Assembly: GCF_000422305.1 (NCBI RefSeq) | Contig: NZ_AULN01000020.1 | Location: 1 to 51,480 of the forward strand | Length of the DNA: 51,480 nucleotides | Direction: 5' to 3' | Source of the DNA: Luteimonas mephitis DSM 12574 | GTDB lineage: Bacteria > Pseudomonadota > Gammaproteobacteria > Xanthomonadales > Xanthomonadaceae | Shown here: piece after piece, positions 8,481 through 16,248 of the stretch | Position numbering within the stretch: the stretch's first letter is position 1 | How the letters are laid out: each line of letters starts with the position of its first letter | Made by a program: the position numbers and the translations under genes | Notes under the pieces: model-generated | The model's database searches: none | Seen by the model: only the letters and a program-made list of their open reading frames with translations | Told to the model about the DNA's origin: nothing

Positions 8481-9206
8481 ATGCCTATCCGGATGCGACT
8501 CAACAAGCACATCAGCGACACCGGGTTCTGCTCGCGCCGCGAGGCCGACCGGCTGATCGGCGAAGGCCGGGTCACGGTCAATGGCCAGCGCGCGCGGGTC
8601 GGCGCCGAGGTCGGCGAGGGCGACGAGGTCCGCCTCGACGGCCAGGCGCTGCGCGCGCGCAGCGCCGCCAAGGGGCAGCGCAGGCACGTCTACATCGCGC
8701 TGAACAAGCCCGTCGGCATCACCTGCACCACCGAATCGGCTGTGCGGGGCAACATCGTCGACTTCGTCGGCCACGAACAGCGGATCTTCCCGATCGGCCG
8801 CCTGGACAAGGATTCCGAGGGCCTGATCCTGCTGACCAGCAACGGCGACATCGTCAACGCCATCCTGCGCGCGGAAAACAAGCTGGAGAAGGAGTACCTG
8901 GTGGCGGTGAACCTGCCGGTCACCGAGGAATTCCTGCGCGGCATGGCCCGCGGCGTGCCAATCCACGGGCAGACCACGCTGCCGTGCAAGACGGGGAAGC
9001 TGGGCAAGTTCGGCTTCCGCGTCGTGCTGGTGCAGGGCCTGAACCGGCAGATCCGGCTGATGGCGGCGCACTTCAGGTACCGGGTCAAGCAGCTGGTGCG
9101 GGTGCGGATCGGCGGCGTGAAACTGGGGCGCCTGAAGCCCGGCCAGTGGCGCAACCTCACCGATGCCGAGCTGCACGGGCTGCTGCCGCAGCGGGAACAG
9201 TGGTAG
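8481..9206 (+). CDS. rluF: 23S rRNA pseudouridine synthase, RluF type
   Basis: A 241-residue RsuA/RluF-family pseudouridine synthase. The N-terminal S4 RNA-binding domain covers MRLNKHISDTGFCSRREAD to about residue 60. The catalytic motif GRLDKDSEGL carries the essential Asp, and ALNKPVGITCTT is the conserved strand before it. The C-terminal VQGLNRQIRLMAAHFRYRVKQLVRVRIG fits the RluF/RluB branch; the NRQIRLM and length favour RluF, which modifies U2604 of 23S rRNA. ATG 8481 was taken as start, with ATG 8493 (MRLNKH) as a good alternative. It is divergent from the membrane-protein operon and shares its promoter gap. The exact target assignment is family knowledge. Confidence 0.85.
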   Translation: MPIRMRLNKHISDTGFCSRREADRLIGEGRVTVNGQRARVGAEVGEGDEVRLDGQALRARSAAKGQRRHVYIALNKPVGITCTTESAVRGNIVDFVGHEQRIFPIGRLDKDSEGLILLTSNGDIVNAILRAENKLEKEYLVAVNLPVTEEFLRGMARGVPIHGQTTLPCKTGKLGKFGFRVVLVQGLNRQIRLMAAHFRYRVKQLVRVRIGGVKLGRLKPGQWRNLTDAELHGLLPQREQW

Positions 9207-9646
9207 CCGGGATCCGCGCGGCACCCCGCAGGAGCGGCCCATGGCCGCAAGCTTCTGTCGAAGAACCCAGCCCCGGTGGGCAATGACTCCCTGCCAGGCT
9301 CCTGCGCCCCCGGGCAGCGGCCGGAACTGTTCGCGCTGCCGTCCATGGCGCGACGGCCCGGGCTCCCGAATGCCCGGCCCGGCGATCCATGGCCGCGCGT
9401 TCGCGGGTGCGCCGATGCCTGCAGGCACCGGCCAAGCGCACCCGCTCACCCCATTCACACTTCTGGCGAAAAGTGCGGTAAGGTGCGCCCACTGTTCAAA
9501 GCCGGGATCACGGTACATCGTGGTTTCGATGCGGTAGATCTGCCGATCCGCTCCATCGCTTCGCGTTACCCCTTGCTGACACAGTCGCGGATCCGCCTGA
9601 AACGGACCGTGTAAACCTCAAAAACTGTTCCAAGGAGTAACACATC
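9207..9646 (+). other. 440-base intergenic region: REP-like palindrome and long cold-shock gene leader
   Basis: No convincing gene. The part next to rluF holds a diverged copy of the GTAG/REP-like palindrome found elsewhere in the window: CAGGAGCGGCCCATGGCCGCAAGC around 9229-9253. The rest leads into the cold-shock gene at 9647 and probably includes its promoter and a long 5' leader, as is usual for cspA-type genes. A -10-like TAAGGT near 9478 with TTCACA upstream is too widely spaced to be called. Open frames here show no domain and no codon pattern of a real gene. Confidence 0.5.
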
Positions 9647-9856
9647 ATGTCCGATCGTCAGACCGGTACCGTCAAGTGGTTCAACGACGCCAAGGGCTTC
9701 GGCTTCATCACCCCGGAAAGCGGCCAGGACCTGTTCGTCCATTTCCGCTCGATCCAGGGCAGCGGCTTCAAGTCGCTGCAGGAAGGCCAGAAGGTCTCGT
9801 TCAAGGTCGTGCAGGGCCAGAAGGGCCTGCAGGCCGACGAAGTGCAGGCCGAGTAA
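9647..9856 (+). CDS. CspA-family cold-shock protein
   Basis: A 69-residue single cold-shock domain. The RNA-binding motifs are intact: KGFGFITP (RNP1) and LFVHF (RNP2), after the family start [10 protein letters not shown]. The protein is an RNA chaperone that melts mRNA structure. AAGGAG lies about 9 bases before the ATG. A strong terminator follows at 9884, so this is a monocistronic unit with a long leader. A second, related cold-shock gene sits at 13042; the two share the stretch [15 protein letters not shown] but differ in the second half. Confidence 0.95.
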   Translation: MSDRQTGTVKWFNDAKGFGFITPESGQDLFVHFRSIQGSGFKSLQEGQKVSFKVVQGQKGLQADEVQAE

Positions 9857-9883
9857 GCCAGCACCCGTCAGTCGCGACACCAG

Positions 9884-9914
9884 AGCCCCGGGCGGAAACG
9901 CCCGGGGCTTTTTT
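9884..9914 (+). terminator. Rho-independent terminator of the first cold-shock gene
   Basis: Perfect 11-base stem AGCCCCGGGCG / CGCCCGGGGCT around a GAAA loop, followed by six T residues, 27 bases after the stop codon of the cold-shock gene. Confidence 0.93.
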
Positions 9915-10045
9915 ACATGCGCGCACGGAACCGTTGTCCCGGATCCGCGTGCGCAACCAGGGCGTCAAGCCCGGCATCACGCGCTGCCGCCTAGACTGCG
10001 CGCGTCCGGATCACCGGAATGCCATGAAACAGGGAGAGAACCACG

Positions 10046-10870
10046 ATGAAGCGCCTGCCGACCTGCCTCCTGCTGCTGGGGCTCGCCGCCTGCCAGCGCG
10101 AAACCCCCGCACCGCCGGCGCAGCAGGCACCGGCATCAGCGCCCGCGGAACAGGCGCAGGCCGCGCCACCGGGGCCGGTCGAGCTGAAGGACGTCATCGA
10201 GCGCGATCCGCGCTACATCATCGGCATCAGCTATCCGCAGGGCATGGACAAGTACCCGGGGCTGGCGTCCGAACTGCAGCGCTACGCCGGGGCCGCGCGC
10301 GATGACCTGATGCAGGCCGTCGACGGCCTCGGCGGTGAGAAACCCACCGCGCCCTACGACCTCTCGCTGGCCTTCAACGTCCTGGCGGAAACGCCGCAGG
10401 TGGTGTCGGTGTCCGCTGCGGGCAGCAGCTACACCGGCGGCGCGCACGGCAATCCGCTGGTCGCCCGTTTCGTCTGGCTGCCGCAGCGCAACGAATTGCT
10501 GCAGGCCGGGAGCCTGATTGCCGACAAGGACGGCTGGCGCGCGATATCCGACGCGGTCCGCGAGCAGTTGCACGCATCGCTTTCGCAGCGCATCGACGCC
10601 GACGAGATCGAGCCGGCCGACCGCGCGCGCATGCTGAAGTCCGGGCTCAGGATGATCGACGAGGGTTCCGGCCCGGATGCAGTCAATTTCGGCCAGTTCG
10701 AACCGGTCCTCGATGCCGCCGGCCGCATCACCGCGCTGCGCTTCGTGTTCCCGCCCTACCAGGTGGGTCCGTACTCCGATGGCGTGCAGACGGCCGAAGT
10801 GCCCGCCAGCGTGCTGCTGCCGCACGTGGCGGAGGCCTATCGCGGCCTGCTTGCCGCGCCGGGGGCGTAG
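10046..10870 (+). CDS. DUF3298-domain lipoprotein (RsiV-like)
   Basis: A 274-residue envelope lipoprotein. The signal peptide ends in LGLAAC with the lipid-bearing Cys16, and a Pro/Ala/Gln-rich linker follows to about residue 45. The central region has the TGGAHGN motif, and the C-terminal part FPPYQVGPYSDGV is the hallmark of DUF3298. These domains occur with DUF4163 in RsiV-like anti-sigma factors and in deacetylase-associated proteins, where they bind lysozyme or stay uncharacterised. GGGAGAG precedes the ATG. It is monocistronic between a terminator and cfa. The biochemical role is not known; no catalytic motif of a deacetylase is present. Confidence 0.85.
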   Translation: MKRLPTCLLLLGLAACQRETPAPPAQQAPASAPAEQAQAAPPGPVELKDVIERDPRYIIGISYPQGMDKYPGLASELQRYAGAARDDLMQAVDGLGGEKPTAPYDLSLAFNVLAETPQVVSVSAAGSSYTGGAHGNPLVARFVWLPQRNELLQAGSLIADKDGWRAISDAVREQLHASLSQRIDADEIEPADRARMLKSGLRMIDEGSGPDAVNFGQFEPVLDAAGRITALRFVFPPYQVGPYSDGVQTAEVPASVLLPHVAEAYRGLLAAPGA

Positions 10871-10981
10871 CGCGCCGGCACCACGGGGCGACAACGCAGC
10901 GTTGCCGCCACGTCGGTGACGCGGCGTTGGCGGCGGCGCTAATCTAGGTGCCATCCGCTTTCCGGAACGCCACCGAGAAGC

Positions 10982-12103
10982 ATGTCCGCAGCGCATCCAT
11001 TCCGCGATCGATTGCAGGCCCTGCTGGCCGATGCCGACATCCGCATCGACGGCGACCGACCCTGGGACATGCAGGTGCATGATTCCCGTTTGCCGGCGCG
11101 GCTGCTCGCCGGCGGTTCGCTCAGGCTCGGCGAGAGCTACATGGATGGCTGGTGGGATGCGACGTCGCTCGACGGCCTGCTGTTCCACATGCTCGACGCC
11201 CGCCTCGACGAGCGCAAGCACGGCCCGGCCGATATCCGCGAAGCGCTGCGCGCGCGCCTGTTCAACCTGCAGGCCGGGCGCCGCAGTTTCGAAGTCGGCG
11301 AGCGCCACTACGACCTTGGAAACGACCTCTACCACGCCATGCTCGGCAAGCGGCTGGTCTACAGCTGCGGCTACTGGCGGCAGGCCGGCAACCTCGACGA
11401 CGCGCAGGAAGCCAAGCTCGACCTGATCTGCCGCAAGCTGGGCCTGCGCGAGGGCATGCGCGTGCTCGACATCGGCTGCGGCTGGGGCGAGGCGCTGAAG
11501 TTCGCCGCGCAGCGCTACGGCGTCTCTGGCGTGGGCGTCACCATCTCGCGGGAACAGGCTGCGTTCGCGCGCGAGCTGTGCGCGGGCCTGCCGATCGAGA
11601 TCCGCGTGCAGGACTATCGCGAGCTGGACGAGCGCTTCGACCGGATCCTGTCGGTGGGCATGTTCGAGCACGTCGGCTTCCGCAACTACCGCCGCTTCTT
11701 CGAGGTCGCGCGGCAGTGCCTCGGCGACGACGGCCTGTTCCTGCTGCACTGCATCGGCAGCAACAAATCGGTCACCCACACCGATCCTTGGGTCGCGAAG
11801 TACATCTTCCCCAATTCGATGCTGCCTTCGGCGGCGCAGATCGCCACCGCGACCGAAGGGTTGTTCGTGACCGAGGACTGGCACAACTTCGGCACCGACT
11901 ACGACCTCACCCTGCAGGCCTGGCGCGCGAACATAGAAGCGGCGTGGGGCGCACTGCCGGCCCGCTACGACGAACGCTTCCGCCGCATGTGGCGCTATTA
12001 CCTGGCCGCGTCGATGGCCAGCTTCCGTGCCCGGCGGATCCAGCTGTGGCAGCTGGTGCTGTCGCCGCGCGGCGTGCCCGGCGGCTACATCGCACCGCGC
12101 TGA
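10982..12103 (+). CDS. cfa: Cyclopropane-fatty-acyl-phospholipid synthase
   Basis: A 373-residue SAM-dependent enzyme that adds a methylene bridge to unsaturated acyl chains of membrane phospholipids. The family features are the N-terminal acyl/lipid-binding domain and the preceding FEVGERHYDLGNDLYHAML. The SAM-binding glycine motif is VLDIGCGWGEALKFAA, and the core is VGMFEHVGFRNYRRFFE. FDRILSVGMFEHVG and the HYDLGND region carry bicarbonate and substrate ligands in E. coli Cfa. Length is about normal (E. coli 382). The start ATG is preceded by ACCGAGAAGC. It is alone in its transcription unit as far as can be seen. CFA synthases are often stationary-phase genes; no such promoter was called. 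Confidence 0.93.
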   Translation: MSAAHPFRDRLQALLADADIRIDGDRPWDMQVHDSRLPARLLAGGSLRLGESYMDGWWDATSLDGLLFHMLDARLDERKHGPADIREALRARLFNLQAGRRSFEVGERHYDLGNDLYHAMLGKRLVYSCGYWRQAGNLDDAQEAKLDLICRKLGLREGMRVLDIGCGWGEALKFAAQRYGVSGVGVTISREQAAFARELCAGLPIEIRVQDYRELDERFDRILSVGMFEHVGFRNYRRFFEVARQCLGDDGLFLLHCIGSNKSVTHTDPWVAKYIFPNSMLPSAAQIATATEGLFVTEDWHNFGTDYDLTLQAWRANIEAAWGALPARYDERFRRMWRYYLAASMASFRARRIQLWQLVLSPRGVPGGYIAPR

Positions 12104-12176
12104 GCATCGCGCCCGGGAGCGCGTCTTTGCGTCGCGCCCCGCGATTCCGGATGATCGGCCCCTCCAGCCACGAACG

Positions 12177-12944
12177 ATGAACCCCATGCCCCAGCCCGAC
12201 ATCGCGCTCGCCATCATCGGCGGCACCGGCCTGTACCAGTTCGAGGGCCTGCAGGACATCGAGACGCACCAGCCGGTGACGCGCTACGGCGCGCTGTCCG
12301 GGCCGGTGCGCTTGGGCACGCTGGCAGGCCGGCGCGTGGCGTTCATGGCGCGCCATGGGGAAGGACACTCGGTGCCGCCGCACAAGGTGAACTACCGCGC
12401 CAACCTCGCTGCGCTGCAGGCGCTCGGCGCGACCCGGGTGCTCGCGCTCAACACCGTCGGCGGGATCACCGAAGCGTTCGGCCCGCGCGTGCTGGCGTGT
12501 CCCGACCAGCTGATCGACTACACCTGGGGACGCATCTCGACGCTGTGCGAAGAGGAAGGCACCGAAGTGCTGCACGTCGATTTCGGCGAACCCTACACGC
12601 CGTCGCTGCGCGCACGGGTGCTCGAAGCGGCGCGTGCGGCGAACGTCGGCCTGGTCGACGGGGGCTGCTACGGCGCCACCCAGGGGCCGCGCCTGGAGAC
12701 CCGCGCCGAGATCGCGCGCATGCGCCGCGACGGCTGCGACCTGGTCGGCATGACCGGCATGCCCGAGGCCGGGCTGGCGCGCGAACTTGGCCTGGACTAT
12801 GCCTGCCTGGCCATCGTCGCCAACTGGGCGGCCGGCGCGGGACCGGTGGTCGACGAAGTGATCACGCTCGACGAGGTGCTCGCCAACGTCGCGGCGGCGT
12901 CGTCTGGGCTGCCGGCCCTCGTCACGGAAATGCTGTCCGGGTGA
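12177..12944 (+). CDS. S-methyl-5'-thioinosine / methylthioadenosine phosphorylase (PNP/MTAP family)
   Basis: A 255-residue enzyme of the purine nucleoside phosphorylase 2 / MTAP family. Visible motifs are [12 protein letters not shown] (N-terminal phosphate-binding glycine loop), [42 protein letters not shown] and [14 protein letters not shown]. The family cleaves methylthio-purine nucleosides by phosphate to give the base and methylthioribose-1-phosphate, in the methionine salvage/polyamine by-product pathway. In Pseudomonas and related groups the substrate is methylthioinosine; which one applies here rests on base-site residues that need alignment. ATG 12177 was used; ATG 12186 is also possible and neither has a strong ribosome site. 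Confidence 0.87.
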   Translation: MNPMPQPDIALAIIGGTGLYQFEGLQDIETHQPVTRYGALSGPVRLGTLAGRRVAFMARHGEGHSVPPHKVNYRANLAALQALGATRVLALNTVGGITEAFGPRVLACPDQLIDYTWGRISTLCEEEGTEVLHVDFGEPYTPSLRARVLEAARAANVGLVDGGCYGATQGPRLETRAEIARMRRDGCDLVGMTGMPEAGLARELGLDYACLAIVANWAAGAGPVVDEVITLDEVLANVAAASSGLPALVTEMLSG

Positions 12945-13041
12945 TTGCAACCGCCGGGCTTGCTTTGCATACTCGCGACCGTGCGCCAGGGGACCGCAAG
13001 GGGGCGCACGCACACCGCATCCAGACGAGGTAGGGAGAGTC

Positions 13042-13248
13042 ATGCAATACGGCACAGTGAAATGGTTCAACGACGCCAAGGGCTTCGGCTTCATCGCACC
13101 CGAGGACGGCAGCGCGGATGTTTTCGTGCACTTCTCGGCGATCGAGTCCAAGGGCTTCCGCAGCCTGCAGGAAGGCCAGCGCGTCAGCTACGAGGTCACG
13201 CAGGGCCCGAAGGGCGCACAGGCCGCAGGCGTGCAGCCGGTCGCCTGA
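13042..13248 (+). CDS. CspA-family cold-shock protein (second copy)
   Basis: A 68-residue cold-shock domain with intact KGFGFIAP (RNP1) and VFVHF (RNP2). Relative to the copy at 9647 it has a one-residue longer loop (EDGSADVF) and a different C-terminus ending QPVA. GGGAGAG is well placed before the ATG. A terminator follows 22 bases after the stop, so it is monocistronic. It is unclear which of the two copies is cold-inducible. The shorter leader here, about 100 bases from the preceding gene, argues against the long thermosensitive leader of cspA. Confidence 0.94.
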   Translation: MQYGTVKWFNDAKGFGFIAPEDGSADVFVHFSAIESKGFRSLQEGQRVSYEVTQGPKGAQAAGVQPVA

Positions 13249-13270
13249 CCCACGCGCATCGCGACGCTTG

Positions 13271-13298
13271 AGCCCCGCCTCCAGGCGGGGCTTTTTCT
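13271..13298 (+). terminator. Rho-independent terminator of the second cold-shock gene
   Basis: Stem AGCCCCGCCT / AGGCGGGGCT with a CC loop, followed by TTTTTC, 22 bases after the stop codon. Confidence 0.9.
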
Positions 13299-13318
13299 TG
13301 TGCGGCACCACCTCGACG

Positions 13319-14548
13319 ATGACACCACGACACGTTGCAATCGTTGGATACGGCACTGCGGGCCAGGCGGCGGCCGTGCTGTTGGCGCGAGACGGGCACC
13401 GCGTCGAGGTGTTCGAGCAGGCGCCGCAGCCCGGGCCGGTGGGAGCGGGCTTCCTGCTGCAGCCCACCGGCCTGCAGGTACTGTGGGCGATGGGCCTGCT
13501 GGATGCAGCGCTGGCGCATGGCGCGCCGGTGCGTCGCCTGTACGGCGAGACGCCCTGCGGGCGCGCGGTGATGGACATGCGCTATGCCGGCCTGGATGCA
13601 CGGCTGTGCGGCCTGGGTATGCAGCGCGGCGCGTTGTTCTCCCTGCTGGCGCAGGCCTGGGACGGAATCGACTCGATGCACCGGGGCACGCGGATCATCG
13701 CGATCGACGATGACACGCGGCGCATCCGCGATGCGGACGGGCGCTGGCATGGTCCGTTCGACCTGGTCATCGCGGCGGACGGCTCCGGGTCGTGCCTGCG
13801 CCGGCACGTCGATGCCGGCGGGCTTGACCGGCCCTATCCCTGGGGCGCGCTGTGGTGCCTGGTGCCGCGCGGCGACTGGCCGTGGGAAGACGAACTTCGC
13901 CAGCGCTATGTCGCCGCGCGCCGGATGATCGGCCTGTTGCCGGTCGGCACGCGCCCGGGCGACGACACGCCGCGCCTGAGCTTCTTCTGGAGCCTGCGCA
14001 GCGACGATTTCGATGCCTGGCACGCGCGCGGGATGGCGGCGTGGATCGATGAGGTACGCTCGATCTGGCCCGAGGCGCTCGCCCGCCTGGGCGGAGTGGA
14101 AGAAAATTCGCTGGCGCGCGCCAGCTATCGCGACGCGGTGCCGCGCCGCTGGCATCGCGACCGCGTCGTGCTGATGGGTGACGCAGCGCACGCCATGAGC
14201 CCGCAGCTGGGGCAGGGCGTGAACATGGCCCTGATGGATGCGCTATCGCTGCGCGACGCATTGCGCGCGCATCCGGACATCGGCGCGGCGCTCGCCGCGT
14301 ACGAGCACGCGCGTCGCCGCCACGTCCGCATCTACCAGTTCTGGAGCCGCTGGCTCACGCCGCTTTTCCAGTCCGACCGCGACCTCGTGGCCGCGCTGCG
14401 CGACATCGCATTCCTGCCGCTGGGACGGTTGCCGGGCGGTCGCGGCCACATGCTGCACGTGCTCAGGGGCACGCAGCGCGGAATGTTCGGGAAGGTCGGG
14501 CTGGAGGCTGCATTCGTCGACGCCCTTGCCGGCCACGCACGGCGATAA
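13319..14548 (+). CDS. FAD-dependent aromatic-ring-hydroxylase-type monooxygenase
   Basis: A 409-residue flavoprotein of the PHBH/UbiH group. The N-terminal dinucleotide-binding motif VGYGTAGQAAAVLLARDGHRVEVFE is visible. The second FAD motif is GDAAHAMSPQLGQGVNMALMDA, and the DG-type motif lies in DLVIAADGSGS. These enzymes use NAD(P)H and oxygen to hydroxylate small, often aromatic compounds in the cytosol. No pathway gene sits next to it, so the substrate is unknown. The start at 13319 comes just after the terminator of the cold-shock gene, and a promoter must overlap that hairpin or lie in the 20 bases between. The C-terminal half (YQFWSRWLTPLFQSDRDLVA) resembles that of uncharacterised xanthomonad homologues. 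Confidence 0.86.
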   Translation: MTPRHVAIVGYGTAGQAAAVLLARDGHRVEVFEQAPQPGPVGAGFLLQPTGLQVLWAMGLLDAALAHGAPVRRLYGETPCGRAVMDMRYAGLDARLCGLGMQRGALFSLLAQAWDGIDSMHRGTRIIAIDDDTRRIRDADGRWHGPFDLVIAADGSGSCLRRHVDAGGLDRPYPWGALWCLVPRGDWPWEDELRQRYVAARRMIGLLPVGTRPGDDTPRLSFFWSLRSDDFDAWHARGMAAWIDEVRSIWPEALARLGGVEENSLARASYRDAVPRRWHRDRVVLMGDAAHAMSPQLGQGVNMALMDALSLRDALRAHPDIGAALAAYEHARRRHVRIYQFWSRWLTPLFQSDRDLVAALRDIAFLPLGRLPGGRGHMLHVLRGTQRGMFGKVGLEAAFVDALAGHARR

Positions 14549-14603
14549 CGGCGCCGCCGCGCGGATTGCGCCAGAATCGGCGCATCGCATGGAGGGCCCG
14601 GTC

Positions 14604-16223
14604 ATGTCGCGTTTCCAGACCCACGCTGTCGACAACCAGCCGCCGGAGTTCGCGCCGCGCGACCTGTGGCAGGACGACATCGCCCTGCGCGAGGCGCTCG
14701 TGCGCGAAGGTGGCGATGCCCACGCAGGGCAGGTCGCGCGCTACGGCGCGTTGGCAGGTGGCGAGCTGCTTGCGCTGTCGTTCGACGCCCACCGCGACCG
14801 GCCGCGCCTGCGCAGCCACGACCGCTTCGGGCATCGCATCGACACCGTCGAGTTCCACCCGAACTATCACCGGATCATGGCCGCGGCCGTCGAACATGGC
14901 GTGGCCGGGCTGTCATGGGCGGACGCGTCGCCCGGCGCGCACGTCGCGCGCGCGGCGCTGTGCTACCTGCACAACCAGGCCGAGCCCGGTACCAGCTGCC
15001 CGCTGACGATGACCCACGCCGCGGTGCCGGTGCTGCGGCAGGCGCCGGGATTGCGCGAGTGGGCGGACAAGGTCGCTGCCTGCCGCTACGACCCGCGCGA
15101 CGTCGCCATCGACGGCAAGCCCGGCGTGACCCTGGGCATGGGCATGACCGAGAAGCAGGGTGGCAGCGACGTGCGCGCCAACACCACGACGGCCACGCAG
15201 CTCGGCGACGGCGAGTACGCGCTGGTCGGGCACAAATGGTTCTTCTCGGCGCCGATGTCCGACGGCTTCCTGGTGCTGGCGCAGGCGCCGGGCGGCCTCA
15301 GTTGTTTCCTGCTGCCTCGACGCCTGCCGGACGGCGCAAAGAATGCCTTCGCGCTGATGCGCCTGAAGGACAAGCTCGGCGACTGGAGCAACGCGTCGGG
15401 CGAAGTCGAGTTCATGGAGGCGCGGGCGTGGCGCATCGGCGCCGAAGGGCGCGGCATCGCCACGATCCTGCAGATGGTGATGCTCACGCGCCTGGACTGC
15501 ATGCTCGGCTCGGCCGCGCAGATGCGCATGGCGCTGGCGCAGGCGCTGCACCATGCGAGCCATCGCATGGCGTTCGGCAAGCGGCTCATCGAGCAGCCGC
15601 TGATGCGCAACGTACTGGCGGACCTGGCGATCGAATCCGAGGCCGCGCTGGCGCTGTCGATGCGGGTCGCGCGAGCGGTCGATGCATCGCCACGCGACCC
15701 GCGCGAGGCCGCCCTCGCGCGCATCGCCACCGCGATCGGCAAGTACTGGATCTGCAAGCGCGCGCCGGCCTTCGTCAACGAGGCGCAGGAATGCCTGGGT
15801 GGCGCGGGCTACATCGAGGAGTCGATCCTGCCGCGGCTGTACCGGCAGGCGCCGCTCAACTCGATCTGGGAGGGCAGCGGCAACATCCAGTGCCTCGACG
15901 TGCTGCGCGCGCTGGCGCGCGAGCCGGAATCCGCGGAGGCGCTGGTGGCGGAGCTGGATGCCGCTTCGTGCGAAGACCGGGACTACGACGCGGCGCTCCC
16001 CGCGCTGCGCGAATCTCTTCGGAGCACGGACGAAGCCGGCGCGCGCATGCTGGTCGAGCGCCTCGCCCTGGCGCTCCAGGCCGGCCTGCTGCTGCGGGCG
16101 AACAGTCCGCTGGCCGGGCTGTTCTGCCGCAGCCGCCTGGGCGGCGGGCACGGGCTGGCGCTGGGGACGCTGCCGGCGGACGCCGACTTCGCCATGCCGA
16201 TCGCGCGCGCGTGGCCGATGTAG
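14604..16223 (+). CDS. AidB-like acyl-CoA dehydrogenase family protein
   Basis: A 539-residue protein with the acyl-CoA dehydrogenase fold, but of AidB length and sequence. The N-terminal extension (QPPEFAPRDLWQDDIALREAL) is shared with AidB, the E. coli adaptive-response flavoprotein that protects DNA from alkylation. TEKQGGSDVRANTT is the AidB-type FAD loop, and GHKWFFSAPMSD and QECLGGAGYIEESILPRLYR follow. AidB binds DNA through a C-terminal domain and has weak dehydrogenase activity. Ordinary isovaleryl-CoA dehydrogenases are about 390 residues, so AidB is the better call. GGAGGG lies 7 bases before ATG 14604, favouring it over ATG 14589. No ada-type regulator is nearby. Confidence 0.85.
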   Translation: MSRFQTHAVDNQPPEFAPRDLWQDDIALREALVREGGDAHAGQVARYGALAGGELLALSFDAHRDRPRLRSHDRFGHRIDTVEFHPNYHRIMAAAVEHGVAGLSWADASPGAHVARAALCYLHNQAEPGTSCPLTMTHAAVPVLRQAPGLREWADKVAACRYDPRDVAIDGKPGVTLGMGMTEKQGGSDVRANTTTATQLGDGEYALVGHKWFFSAPMSDGFLVLAQAPGGLSCFLLPRRLPDGAKNAFALMRLKDKLGDWSNASGEVEFMEARAWRIGAEGRGIATILQMVMLTRLDCMLGSAAQMRMALAQALHHASHRMAFGKRLIEQPLMRNVLADLAIESEAALALSMRVARAVDASPRDPREAALARIATAIGKYWICKRAPAFVNEAQECLGGAGYIEESILPRLYRQAPLNSIWEGSGNIQCLDVLRALAREPESAEALVAELDAASCEDRDYDAALPALRESLRSTDEAGARMLVERLALALQAGLLLRANSPLAGLFCRSRLGGGHGLALGTLPADADFAMPIARAWPM

Positions 16224-16248
16224 CGGCCGCTCCCACCGGGTGAAGCGC

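Noticed and set aside
10136..12259. 707-codon reverse-strand open frame
   Set aside because: It lies opposite the DUF3298 lipoprotein and cfa genes, both with intact motifs, and its product shows only Arg/Ala/Gln-rich noise typical of antisense frames in GC-rich DNA.
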